This document shows, one piece after another, positions 21,686 to 32,419 of a stretch of 64,000 nucleotides of DNA. Positions within the stretch are counted from its first letter, which is position 1. Each line of letters begins with the position of its first letter. This stretch comes from Calendula officinalis (lineage: Eukaryota; Streptophyta; Magnoliopsida; Asterales; Asteraceae). The DNA lies in the NCBI GenBank assembly GCA_963853835.1, contig OY970828.1, forward strand, positions 59,822,861 to 59,886,860. Direction: 5' to 3'. The notes beneath the pieces were generated by a model. It searched no databases, was not told where the DNA came from, and was given only the letters and a program-made list of their open reading frames with translations. The position numbers were made by a program, and so were the translations under genes.

Positions 21686-22528
21686 GCTCCCACTTGCGCA
21701 CGTGATAACATCAAGTAGTTATACAAGCAAAGGTTAGAGTCTAGCAACCCGCCAATGCCCCTAGAAGTACATGAGGAGTTTCATAAAATCTTTGTTCAAG
21801 GTTTTTCAAGCAGTTATCCTTTTGTTACTGATACTATGTTGAATTTTAGACAAGGATAAATGTCAATCTAAAATTTCAACGATTCTGTTTCTCGATCTAT
21901 ACATTGAAGTAGATTACCAAAACCAATCAAGATTCATCTTGATTACCTTTTGGGTGTGGCCACACATACATCTATTCAAATCATCGAGGGGCCCAGTAGT
22001 ATCTAATCCACATGTGTGGAGGAACAAATTCTTTATTGACTGCACGTGTCCGTCATATGCTTAATGACAAACCCGATAATGGTTGTTATAGCAGCCTTAT
22101 TCAGGTCAGCGTTTAACCATATCAAAGTTTGCCCCTCTACATACACAAACCAACTTGCATCTCAAGTCAGAGGATAAGTGACAAAGCCTTCGTGAGATTC
22201 ACTTGTGACATAAATCCAGGAAGTGATTTCTCATAGGTTGGGTCAGTCCAATTGTGCATCATTATGGACAACATGTGAGTTTGATTTCATCATCCTTAGT
22301 CATACTAAGATAATGTCATCAATGCCCTCAGATTTGTCTTAATAATATTCCCATATTATTAATTATGACAATGGACAATTTAGAATATAAAACGCAGTAA
22401 ATATTCATGGATATAAACATGCAAATATAGAACACAGTAGATATTCATATAAAAACGATCATATCAAATATATCAATTTATTCCAATAAAAACTGCTCAA
22501 TGTTCCATTATCCAAATACTAAAACAGA

Positions 22529-25500
22529 TTACATGAAACTACTAGCTGGTCGAAGTCCAATGCTTCTAGCATGCTCAATATGTTTGGTACATGACATTGG
22601 CTTCGTGAAGGGATCAGCTAAGTTGTCATCTGTATGAACTTTGAGCAAGCGTACATCTCCCATTAGGATCGCATCTCTAATGTAGTGAAGCTTCCTCCGA
22701 TAATGTCTGGCACCTTTCTGAACACCAGGTTCGTTGGCAATGATGATAGCACCTGTGTTATCACAGTACATATCCATAGGTTTTTCATTACTGGGGACAA
22801 CACCAAGCCCAGAAATGAATTTCCTCATCCAAACAGCTTCCATTGCAGCTTCAGTAGTTGCAATGTATTCAGCTTCTGTAGAAGACATAGCGATAGTGCT
22901 CTGCTTTGCACTTTTCCAATCAACAGCGCCTCCGTTCAAAACGAAAACATACCCCGTTTGAGATTTGGAATCATCTCTATCAGTCTCAAAACTAGCATCA
23001 GAATAACAAGTGACGCTCAGTTCATCTTGACTTTCACCACCATAAACAAGAAACATATCTTTAGTATTCCTAAGATACTTCAGTATGTTCTTAACAGCAG
23101 TCCAGTGACTCTCACCTGGATTCTGTTGATATCGGCTTGTAAGGTTCTGAGAGAACGCTACATCAGGTCTTGTGCACCGCACAGCATACATGATAGATCC
23201 TACTGCCGAGGCATAGGGGACATCACGCATACGTTTCATCTCATCAGGTGAGGACGGTCCTTGAGTCTTACTCAAGTGTACATTGTGTTGCATAGGAAGA
23301 CTTCCACGTTTGGAAGCATCCATTCTAAACCGTTTTAGAATCTTATCAATGTACGCACTTTGACTTAGTCCGATTAACCGCTTTGATCGATCTCGATAGA
23401 TCTTTATACCAAGTATATATGCCGCTTCCCCAAGATCCTTCATAGCGAAGCACTTCCCAAGCCAGGATTTTACATCTTGTAGCATTGGAATGTTATTTCC
23501 TATGAGTAGTATGTCATCGACATATAGGATTAGAAAGACGACAATGCTCCCACTAGCTCTTACATATACACATGGCTCGTCGGGATTCTGAGTAAAGCCA
23601 AACGATTTGACTTCCTCATCGAATCTTTTGTTCCAACTTCTGGATGCTTGCTTTAGTCCATAAATGGACCTTTGAAGCTTACATACTTTCTTTGGGTGTT
23701 TTGGATTAACAAAACCCTCAGGTTGAACCATATAAACATCTTCATCAAGATGTCCATTTAAGAAAGCAGTTTTAACATCCATTTGCCAAATCTCATAGTC
23801 ATAGTACGCTGCTATGGCTATGACAATCCTAATAGCTCTAACGTCGGCAACAGGCGAGAAGGTTTCATCATAGTCAATCCCGTAGGTTTGAGTATAACCT
23901 TTTGCTACCAATCGAGCTTTATAGGTGTGTACATTGCCATCCATGTCGGTCTTCTTCTTGAAGAGCCACTTGCTACCAACAGTCTTACTGTTAGGAGGAA
24001 GATCAACCAAAGTCCATACTTGGTTATCTTTCATGGATTGCATTTCCGCGTTCATAGCATCAAGCCATTTGTCAGATTCAGAATCTGATAATGCAGCTCG
24101 ATAGTTAGGGAGTTCATTATGATCCCCTAAACTCAGCTCCTCAGCATCGACATGGAAACCATATCGTTCAGGTGCATGAGGTGTCCTTGCGGACCTTCGA
24201 ACGGGGACTTCATCATTTTGAGGTGCAACAGGAACAGTTTCATGTTCAACCTCATCTTGATGTTCGCTAGTATCTACAATAGGTTGTGCATCTTCATCGC
24301 TTGGAATCTCGTCAAAGTCGATGGTACTCCCACTTGCTTCTTGTGAAATGAGATTGCTCTCAAGAAACTCAGCATAACGAGCAATAATTACTTTTTGCTC
24401 AGGTGGGTAGTAGAAATAGTAACCCATTGTTTCCTCAGGGTATCCTATAAAGATGCACTTGACAGCTCTGGGTTCAAGTTTGTTTGGCGTGTCTCGTTTC
24501 ACGAGAGCCTCACAACCCCAGACCTTCAAGTAAGACAAGTTAGGGACTTTCCCATGCCATATCTCATATGGTGTCTTTTCAACCTTCTTGGTGGGAACCA
24601 TATTCAGTATGCGAGCAGCCGATTTGAGTGCATAACCCCAAAAGGATAGAGGCAGAGTTGTAGGACTCATCATCGATCGGACCATGTCAAGCAAGGTGCG
24701 ATTTCTCCTCTCTGATACACCATTATGCTGTGGTGTATAAGGGGGAGTGAATTGTGAGACAATCCCACAATTCTTAAGATGATCTTGGAACTCATGGCTC
24801 ATGTACTCTCCTCCTCGATCAGAACGAAGAGCCTTTATCTTCTTGCCGAGTTGATTTTCTACTTCATTTTGGAAAGCTTTGAACGTTTCAAAGGTTTCAT
24901 GTTTATGTTTAATCAAGTAAACATAACCATAACGACTAAAGTCGTCAGTGAAAGTAATGAAATAGGTAGCACCTTCCCTAGTTCGAGTCCTAAAAGGGCC
25001 ACATACATCAGTATGTATGAGTCCAAGTAGATCGTTGGCCCTTTCGCCTACATGGGAGAAAGGCTTGCGCGCCATTTTACCAGATATGCAAGAAACACAT
25101 TTATCAAATGATTCAGAATCATCTGATTTTATAAGTCCATCCTTTTGTAATTTCAAAACGCGTTTCTTGTTAACATGGCAAAGGCGACAATGCCATAGGT
25201 AAGTAGAATCCAAATTCTTCTTGGATTTCTTATTGCTACATGTATAAATAGAACTACTGTTTGTGATACGATTATGCATGTCAATCTCAAAGATACCATC
25301 ACGAGGAATAGCATTAAAGTAAAAAACATTATCCTTTGAAACTGAAATACCATAATCCGTAAACGTATGAATAAAACCATTATTCCACAAACAAGAAAGC
25401 GATACTATACCCCTAGTAATACTAGGCGCATAGTGACAATTGTCTAATACAATAATTAAACCACTAGGAAGGATTAAATCATAGCTTCCTATAGCTTCGA

Positions 25501-26536
25501 CCGGTGCACGATTGCCATTGCCCACGTACAAGTCCAAAGCTCCATGGTTTAGCTTTCTACTTCCCCTTAGACCCTGCATGGTATTACAAATGTGAGTTCC
25601 ACAACCAGTGTCATATACCCATGATTTCTTAGGGAAAGCATATAGTTCTATTGTGAAGATACCTGATGTGCCAACCTTGTTGGCTTTGTTCTTCATCAAC
25701 TCTGCCAGGTAGGCAGGACAATTCCTCCTCCAATGGCCTGGTTCACCGCAGTGATGGCAAGCAAGATCCTTAGCGGGATGCTCCTTACGAGTAGGTGGGG
25801 GAACCTTTGGCTTGGGCTTGTAAACTTGCTTTCCCTTGCCTTGGCCCTTTGCAACTACTTGCGGTTTTGGTTTTTGGATCTTTCCTTGCCTTATAGCAAG
25901 GACAGTAGGGGCCGGAGTTTTCTTGGGTAGGCTTTCTTCCGTTTGTTTCAGCATAGCATGTAATTCGGCGAATGTCTTCCCCATACTATGCATATGATAA
26001 GTCATGACAAACGGTGCAAAATCCTTGTTTAAGGACGTTAGAATCAAGCTAATCCCAAGGATGTGCGGCATAGCGTAACCAAGCCTCTCCATTTGGTCTA
26101 AGTAGCTCTTCATCTTCAAGAGATAAGAGCTAACAGACTGTCCCTCCTCCTGCTTACAAGCGTGGAAGGCTTTGACAGTGTCAAAGAGTTCCTGCTCGGC
26201 TTGCTTTTGATACATGGTCGTTAGTTCACGCATCATATCAAATGCAGTGAGGTCCACGAGATTCTTTTGAATATCGGGAATCATGCTCACTAGCATAAGC
26301 GCGGCGACTTCCTGTTGTTCGTTAAACCTTTTGGTATAGGCTGTACGAACAGCAGCAGTGGCGGTAGCAGCAGGGGCAGGGGGCAGCGCCTCCTCCAAAT
26401 GGTGGTACTTGTGCTCGGCCCTAAGGACAATCCTTAGGTTACGAGACCAGTCCACAAAGTTCGTTCCATCAAGTTTCTCTTTTTCGAGAACGGAACGAAT
26501 GGTGGTATGTGTTAGGGTTTGATTGTTTGAAGTCAT
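22529..26536 (-). CDS. gag-pol: Element D Gag-Pol polyprotein (intact)
   Basis: A 1335-aa polyprotein in one frame, from a true ATG. Domains in order: Gag (residues about 1-250), CCHC knuckle CHHCGEPGHWRRNC (about 261), aspartic protease with DTG (VYDTGCGTHICN, about 310), GAG-pre-integrase (LWHCRLCHVNKKRV), integrase core with TDVCGP, LRSDRGGEY and PQHNGVSERRNR, reverse transcriptase (from WLDAMNAEM, including YVDDILLIG) and RNase H (SDASFETDRDDSKSQTGY, STEAEY, YCDNTGA). The order PR-IN-RT-RH is diagnostic of Ty1/copia. It is free of stops and its catalytic motifs are visible. It would make the particle and convert element RNA to integrating cDNA. Confidence 0.96.
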   Translation of the reverse strand: MTSNNQTLTHTTIRSVLEKEKLDGTNFVDWSRNLRIVLRAEHKYHHLEEALPPAPAATATAAVRTAYTKRFNEQQEVAALMLVSMIPDIQKNLVDLTAFDMMRELTTMYQKQAEQELFDTVKAFHACKQEEGQSVSSYLLKMKSYLDQMERLGYAMPHILGISLILTSLNKDFAPFVMTYHMHSMGKTFAELHAMLKQTEESLPKKTPAPTVLAIRQGKIQKPKPQVVAKGQGKGKQVYKPKPKVPPPTRKEHPAKDLACHHCGEPGHWRRNCPAYLAELMKNKANKVGTSGIFTIELYAFPKKSWVYDTGCGTHICNTMQGLRGSRKLNHGALDLYVGNGNRAPVEAIGSYDLILPSGLIIVLDNCHYAPSITRGIVSLSCLWNNGFIHTFTDYGISVSKDNVFYFNAIPRDGIFEIDMHNRITNSSSIYTCSNKKSKKNLDSTYLWHCRLCHVNKKRVLKLQKDGLIKSDDSESFDKCVSCISGKMARKPFSHVGERANDLLGLIHTDVCGPFRTRTREGATYFITFTDDFSRYGYVYLIKHKHETFETFKAFQNEVENQLGKKIKALRSDRGGEYMSHEFQDHLKNCGIVSQFTPPYTPQHNGVSERRNRTLLDMVRSMMSPTTLPLSFWGYALKSAARILNMVPTKKVEKTPYEIWHGKVPNLSYLKVWGCEALVKRDTPNKLEPRAVKCIFIGYPEETMGYYFYYPPEQKVIIARYAEFLESNLISQEASGSTIDFDEIPSDEDAQPIVDTSEHQDEVEHETVPVAPQNDEVPVRRSARTPHAPERYGFHVDAEELSLGDHNELPNYRAALSDSESDKWLDAMNAEMQSMKDNQVWTLVDLPPNSKTVGSKWLFKKKTDMDGNVHTYKARLVAKGYTQTYGIDYDETFSPVADVRAIRIVIAIAAYYDYEIWQMDVKTAFLNGHLDEDVYMVQPEGFVNPKHPKKVCKLQRSIYGLKQASRSWNKRFDEEVKSFGFTQNPDEPCVYVRASGSIVVFLILYVDDILLIGNNIPMLQDVKSWLGKCFAMKDLGEAAYILGIKIYRDRSKRLIGLSQSAYIDKILKRFRMDASKRGSLPMQHNVHLSKTQGPSSPDEMKRMRDVPYASAVGSIMYAVRCTRPDVAFSQNLTSRYQQNPGESHWTAVKNILKYLRNTKDMFLVYGGESQDELSVTCYSDASFETDRDDSKSQTGYVFVLNGGAVDWKSAKQSTIAMSSTEAEYIATTEAAMEAVWMRKFISGLGVVPSNEKPMDMYCDNTGAIIIANEPGVQKGARHYRRKLHYIRDAILMGDVRLLKVHTDDNLADPFTKPMSCTKHIEHARSIGLRPASSFM

Positions 26537-28280
26537 CTACAAAATTACAAAGTTCATTAATTAGTATTTTTAATAATAATTTCTTTTAATAAATTAACTA
26601 CCCAATTAATTTTAATTAAAAGCTAAGATCCCATTGAGCTTCTATCATCGCATCAGTTGATCTGCTAGAGATGATAGATCCAATAGGTAGGTGACGTTCA
26701 ACAATTGCATTACAAGTGCAACTCTTAGAGGTATGGGACTTCATGGCACCTAGTGAACAAGCATCTAGGGTCAAGTGGCATGTTTGTCGCATCGTCGCCT
26801 CGAGTCAAGGTCTCACCGTTAACTTGATTAAGTCATCCAATGTGAAATCATGTCAAAATAGATCTAGGTCTCACCGTAGAGAATAATGACCTCGGATTTA
26901 AATTCAAACCACGTCTCACGTGAATTCAAAAATAGAAGCAAGTGATTTACAACCGATTGGACGGCGTGACTTAAATTTTAGGTATGTTTAAATTTTAATT
27001 TAATAAAATTTTATTTAAGATATGAATGAATCATGTACTTCATTCATACCACTTCATAAGTCTTGTAATAAACGGTAAAAACTTTTAGCGATTATTAAGT
27101 GATGAGTTTCAAATCATATTTAAACTTAGTTTAATCTCAAAACGATTTTAGATTAAAGGTTTAATCATCAATGATTAACTAGTAGTCATCGATGATTAAG
27201 GGTTTGAATGTTTTAATGTTTGTGTCAAAAAAAACATTTTTTAATTTGTTTTACTATTTGTATCTAATAGAAAAGAAAAACAACCACAAACAAAAAATAA
27301 AACATGCAACATAATTTTGTGCAAACCTCGACCGATGAAATCCTAGGTTCGGTCACGTGAGTCATCACGACGGACCGAAGGGTCAAACTAGGGGACAGGC
27401 CAACATGAACCCAAACGGGCCTACATAAACCCAATGGGCTCCCACTTGCTCCAAGACATTCTTGAGCAAGTAGAACCCAAAATTGTGAAAAAGTGTAATC
27501 TGCCAGAAAATTCCAGCAGACTTTGAAGCCCGAAAAGTCACTGAAGGAGTCTTCGCTGGTCTTCCCGGCCTTCTGGAAAGTTGTAGCCCACGACTTTGCA
27601 AGCATTTTGGGCTTTTGAATCGCCCAAAAAGGAGTCCGTATGCCTCTGGAAAACCTGTTTTCGTACAGCCCTCGCTTTTGTGACGGAAATTTGTTGTTGT
27701 CTTCATAAGTCTTCAATATTTTTGTCAAACAATTTACAATAAAAAGATAAAATAAATACAATCTATTCTATTACTTTTACATTACAAATTGCCCCAAAAA
27801 TGGCACCAAAAATAAAAGAAAAAAAATGAAACAAATTACAACAATTAAGCCAAAAAAACACGGCTTTTCCCGAAATAAACAAACAACCAAACATCAACCA
27901 CATTCATTCACAAACGGTCTAGGCTTTCATCGGTTTGCACAAACAATCAACAATTGACAAGGCTTTGGCTTGGGATATGGCAAAAATACATGTTTTGCCA
28001 TATCAACAAAATGGAATTAAAAATTAAATTCCAAGCCAAATAATCAAAAAAAAAAAAATACAATAACTAGATTAATTTTTTTTGATATGATTTTGTAACA
28101 AGTGACAATAGGGTTCCAAAAATACCATATTTTAACCCACATTTTTATAAAAATCCGAAAATTAAAATAAAAACCCGTAGGGTTTTTGTTTTTTGTCCGA
28201 TCGGGATTTTTAAAATCACAAAAACAATTGATTTTTGCCACTTTTCACAAAATCTAGCTAATTATATGATTAATATAATG
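26537..28280 (-). other. Long untranslated leader of element D
   Basis: About 1.75 kb between primer site and gag. It contains a fortuitous 165-codon ORF (27264-27761) without family features. Such long leaders are usual in Angela-type elements and often hold packaging signals, which cannot be located by eye. Confidence 0.55.
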
Positions 28281-28294
28281 ACTCGTGATACCAC
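28281..28294 (-). promoter_or_regulatory. Primer-binding site of element D
   Basis: Minus-strand TGGTATCACGAGTC, beginning one base after the LTR. It matches TGGTATCA-GAG of the initiator tRNA-Met site with small differences. Confidence 0.7.
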
Positions 28295-28954
28295 TAATGG
28301 TGATTTTCGGTTAAAACAATTAACAAAACGCAGCGGAAAGTATTTATCACCATGAAAGGATCTTGATATCAATCATACAATTAAACTAAAAGAAAAATCA
28401 AAGAGAATGGTATAAGAATCATACCCTAGTTGCCTTTGATTATTATTAAATACGGATGGATTTAGGTGACGGATGGAAACCAAGTGTTCAACAAGAACAC
28501 CTCTAAAAGAAATCCACACAACACTTTGCAAGAACACCAACCAATGGATGCTAGTCCTTAAGCCTTGAGAGCAAAGAAAGAAAACAAAACACCTACAATA
28601 TGTGTGTGAGAGGGGACGGCCAAGTGTGGTCAAAACAAGGAGTTTATGGACCATTATATCTCTTAATGGTGCCATTACAATCCTTTAATGATTTCCATAA
28701 ATCATTAGTCTTATTTGCCCACAAGTCCCTATCTTTTGTTTCTTCTAGTTTGCCCACAAGAAAGTTTCAATATTAACTTTTAATATTAAACTTATGATAG
28801 ACAAGCTTATAGCTTGTATATATTAATAATTAATGTAATTACACTAATTACACTAATTATATAATGGTGTTTAGTGTTTAAGTGTGTGACCCTTTAGGCT
28901 CACAAACAACTAGCCATATAACTATATGTTATACGCGTGAAGCATATTCCAACA
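28295..28954 (-). repeat. 5' LTR of element D
   Basis: 660 bp, the partner of 21026-21685, starting TGTTGGAATATGCTTC in element orientation. Confidence 0.95.
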
Positions 28955-28959
28955 CTAAG

Positions 28960-30796
28960 AGTGTTTGAATCTGAGGTAAGTAATAAAGCTCCAAATTTAC
29001 CTTCAAACAATGTTGCTTTTGTGTCTAGTACAGGAACAGGTCAGGAAACTATAAAGAATGCAGGCATTGAAGATGTTGCAAGAGAATCCTTTTTCACTAG
29101 TCATGTGCATACTGCATTAATTAGTGAGGATTTAGAACAACTCAATCCTGATGACTTAGAAGAGATGGATATTAAATGGCAGATGGCTATGTTAAGCTTA
29201 AGAACCAAAAGGTTTCTTAAAAGAACTGGAAGACAAAACCTATCTTACAACAAAGGTGATAAAGCTGGATTTGACAAAACAAAGGTCAAGTGCTTCAACT
29301 GTAGCAATCTGGGTCACTTTGCCAGAGAATGTCCTAACAAAGATCAAAGATCAAACTACAACAAAAATAGTACCTCAAATTCAACTGCTTTAGTATCTCA
29401 AGAAGGACAAGGATATGACTGGAGCTTTCAAGCAGAAGAACATGCACAGAACCAAGCTCTCATGGCCTTTACTACTGATCCTTCTACTACTGAGGTAAAT
29501 TCTAAATCTTGCACTCCTGAATGCATTAAATCATACAAAGAATTAGAAAAACTAAATAAAGAAACACTAGAAGAGATGATTTTAAATAGAAACAGAAGAA
29601 TTGAATACAATGGTTGCATAGCTGATTTAGAAAACCAAATTAAAATCTATAAAATAACTGATCAAAAGATTAAAGATGAATTGTTACAAACCACATATGA
29701 AAAAGAACATATTGAATTAAAATTAAAAGAAACTTTGATTAAACTTGAAGAATGTCAAATGGAACTAGAACAAAATAAACTAACCATTAAAAAGTTTGAA
29801 AGAAGTTCTAAAATTGTTAATGAGTTAACTAGTAATCAAACTACAGAAAAAGTTATTCATGGAGTGGGATATCATGCAGTCCCACCTCCAACAAATTTTA
29901 TTCCACCATTAAAATCTAGTACAGAAAGAATTTTAAATGATTTAAAAATTGAAAGTCAAACTGAAACTGAAACCAGTACTGAATCAAATGAATCTTCTGA
30001 TGATGATCAAAGAACTGAATCAAATGATACTAGTTTTCACACCACACAAAGTCAAACTGAATCCCCAAAATACAACTCAGAAAACATACCTACAATTTTA
30101 AGAAGGGGAAATCAAAGGAATTTAAACCAATTAAAAGCACAAAGAAAACCTGAAAATTCTAAATCCACAAAATTATCATGCTTAATATGTAACAAAGTTA
30201 ATCACATAGCTAAAAACTGTCACTTCAATCCTATTAACAATCAAGAATTTAAAGAATTCAAAATCAACAAAGAAAAGGAAAAAGCCTTAAAATTAAAACA
30301 AACTAAGAAATCAAAAGAAAAGGAATCTAAAACACCAAAACAAAAGGAATTCAATAAACCATATGCTGACACTCATAAATTTGGAAGAACTGCACCACGA
30401 TTTGTTCAAAATACCAGGTATAAAAGTCCAAGCAGAAGCAATTATTTTAAAAACAATGGAACTCAAAATCGTTTGCCTCAATTTTCAAAGTTTTCAAATA
30501 TCAGTAAAAACTATTCCAGATTTCCTACTGGTAAAAACCCTAATTACAATACTGTCTGGTATAACTACAAAAACACTACTGATTATGCTCAAAACACATA
30601 TTACCCAAACACTACTGGTCCATCAGTAGTGAAATTTTCAAAAGCTAAAAACTATGGGTATAAACATAGATCAGTAGTGAATCAAAACATCAGTACTAAG
30701 TACAAAATTACATATAAGAATCATTCAGTTAAAAAGTCTTATTCTTCAAAGGATGAACCCAATACAAAACAAGCTTGGGTTCCCAAACTGAACTAA
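28960..30796 (+). CDS. gag: Element A Gag, C-terminal part
   Basis: Continues the A Gag frame after element D (the duplicated CTAAG is 28955-28959). It carries a CCHC knuckle CFNCSNLGHFARECP near 29291-29335, a long Lys/Glu-rich coiled-coil-like stretch (about 29520-29820) and a second knuckle CLICNKVNHIAKNCH near 30179-30225. The basic, Tyr/Asn-rich tail ends WVPKLN before TAA at 30794-30796. The A Gag as a whole is 816 aa, much larger than ordinary copia Gags and typical for Sireviruses. The same ending (WVPK-x-N stop) closes the Gag of element C. Confidence 0.9.
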
Positions 30797-31183
30797 TCCT
30801 TTTACTTTATGTGCAGAGTATCCAGATCCCTGAAGAAGGTAGAACATGGCATATTGATAGTGGATGCTCTAGACACATGACTGGAAATCTTCAAATTCTT
30901 ATAGATTTTAAGTCTTTTGAAGGAGGGTATGTTGCTTTTGGACAAAATCCTAGGGGAGGTAAGATTACAGGAAAAGGTACAGTCTCCAATGGTAAGATCA
31001 CTTTTGATGATGTCTTTTATGTTGCTGAGCTCCAATACAATCTGGTTAGTGTGTCTCAAGTCTGTGATAAGAAGAACAAAATTCTTTTTACAGATGTTGA
31101 GTGCATCATTCTTTCTCCTGATTTTATGTTAGATGAAAAATATGTTGTTTTAAGAACACCAAGGAGAAACAATGTGTATTTCC
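30797..31183 (+). pseudogene. pol: Element A Pol, protease part (interrupted by element B)
   Basis: Starts in the -1 frame relative to Gag. The protease motif WHIDSGCSRHMTGN is near 30849-30890, followed by FDDVFYVAELQYNLVSVSQ, a typical copia protease sequence. There is no ATG before the protease, so expression must depend on a frameshift or splicing around the Gag stop (see 30801-30816). Element B cuts it at 31183, and the remainder of pol starts at 48876. A one-base frame difference just after the junction shows that decay has begun. Confidence 0.85.
30801..30816 (+). other. Splice-acceptor-like tract after the gag stop of element A
   Basis: TTTACTTTATGTGCAG lies 4 bases after the gag stop and opens into the pol frame. 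Element C has the equivalent CTTATTTTGTGTCTTGTGCAG at 38089-38109. It may be an acceptor for a spliced pol RNA, but no donor was identified. Confidence 0.35.
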
Positions 31184-31912
31184 TGTTGTATATTTATTAT
31201 ATCCTGCAACAATTATTAGTATAATCGAATAATCAGAATGAACAAAACGAACCTGAAATTTGACGAGAAGAACAGAAAACCGCACGGAATGAATTCCTGT
31301 CCTTTAAGGTTTATACGAGCCGTATGCTGTTAGCCTTCAACGTATAACCCCCAGGATTTGATGCAGTATAAACGATGTGTCCCGACAGCAAAAGAACCAC
31401 CGTGTAACACAAAGTGATTACTCGGAAATCAAAGGAAGAACGATGGTATGAGCAGCAAAGAGTTTGAGAGCTTTTTATGTATTTTCGTGTGTCTTCTAAC
31501 ACTGAAATGATGTTTCTTTTATAGGCCAGCGATCAAAAACGTATACCATCAATACAGTCTTTTAAGACTGATAATGGACAGTCAAAAAACGGATGAAAAC
31601 GCCCAAGGAATTAACAGCCCGTCTTAATGCTCGAACGTTACGTTTTGACTATCAACGAACTGGCCAAAAAGAAAGCTCCTCAGCTCCCAGCGACCGATGC
31701 GTCGTGCGAAGTGCAAAGTGCGCCTAAATCGCGCCATTTCGCGTCATCGGTCTCGGCTCGGCGCGCGTGTGGGTCTAGCCCTTAATCCTCCACTAAAGCC
31801 TTTTGGAAGCTTAAAGAATTAATTGCCTTATAAACTCATTTAAGTTTCTTCCTCCCACCTATGTGGGATAGAGTATAAATTGCCAACTTGCAATATCTCT
31901 ATATTTCCTACA
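31184..31912 (-). repeat. 3' LTR of element B
   Basis: 729 bp. On the plus strand it starts TGTTGTATATTTATTA and ends TATTTCCTACA. It matches 48142-48870 except for about three substitutions (for example GAAAACCGC against GAAAATCGC, and AAGTGCGCC against AAGTACGCC). Confidence 0.93.
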
Positions 31913-32419
31913 ATCCCCCACCAAGTTGGAAATTTTCCTTTCATTCAGACAGATGCTGTCACTTAGGTGTCACGAAGATTAAACCTAAGTTTATGAGAGC
32001 AAACAAGAAGAGATTGATTCAATGGTATCCTAATAGGTTTAAACCAAGAACCTTAATAACCTCCCCGGTTTACCCCCACACAACATATGCCGTCTTTGTG
32101 TTCTCCCTGAGCACTAATATGGCCATGTGCTAAAATCCTTTTCATGACCCTTTAGAAGACGAACCAATAGTCTTCATTTGAGGCGGCACCACCTCTAGAT
32201 CATATAGGCAAAATTTTACAACATCTTCGTTGCTTAGATGTCTCCAAAATTTTGTTAAGAGTATTAACTCATCCTCGTTCTCGGCAACGACGTACTATCC
32301 TACCTCACATGGATCTATCTTGATTGATAGTACCTTCTATCGTTAGTAACTTCGTTGTTACCCATTAAACTTGAAAATAGGAGTACTAAGTTCAAGTTGG
32401 GTTTCCATTACTAACGATT
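31913..32419 (-). other. 3' untranslated region of element B
   Basis: Between the pol stop and the 3' LTR. It ends in the polypurine tract at 31913-31925. No coding potential. Confidence 0.7.

Larger units (their letters stand above)
21026..28954 (-). mobile_element. Element D: complete Ty1/copia retrotransposon inside gag of A
   Basis: 7929 bp with two 660-bp LTRs and a perfect target duplication CTAAG (21021-21025 and 28955-28959). In its own orientation: LTR (28295-28954), tRNA-Met-like primer site, a long leader of about 1.75 kb, one continuous gag-pol ORF, polypurine tract AAGTGGGAGC, LTR (21026-21685). The LTRs show no differences by eye and the ORF is intact, so it is the youngest member of the nest and could be autonomous. 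The Gag (NLRIVLRAE) and the CHHCGEPGHWRRNCP knuckle resemble the Angela/BARE-like group, a tentative assignment. Confidence 0.95.

Noticed and set aside
22685..23251. 188-codon plus-strand ORF inside element D
   Set aside because: Antisense to the RNase H part of the polyprotein, a shadow ORF.
27264..27761. 165-codon ORF in the leader of element D
   Set aside because: No family resemblance, an overlapping ORF of similar size in another frame, and it lies in an untranslated leader.
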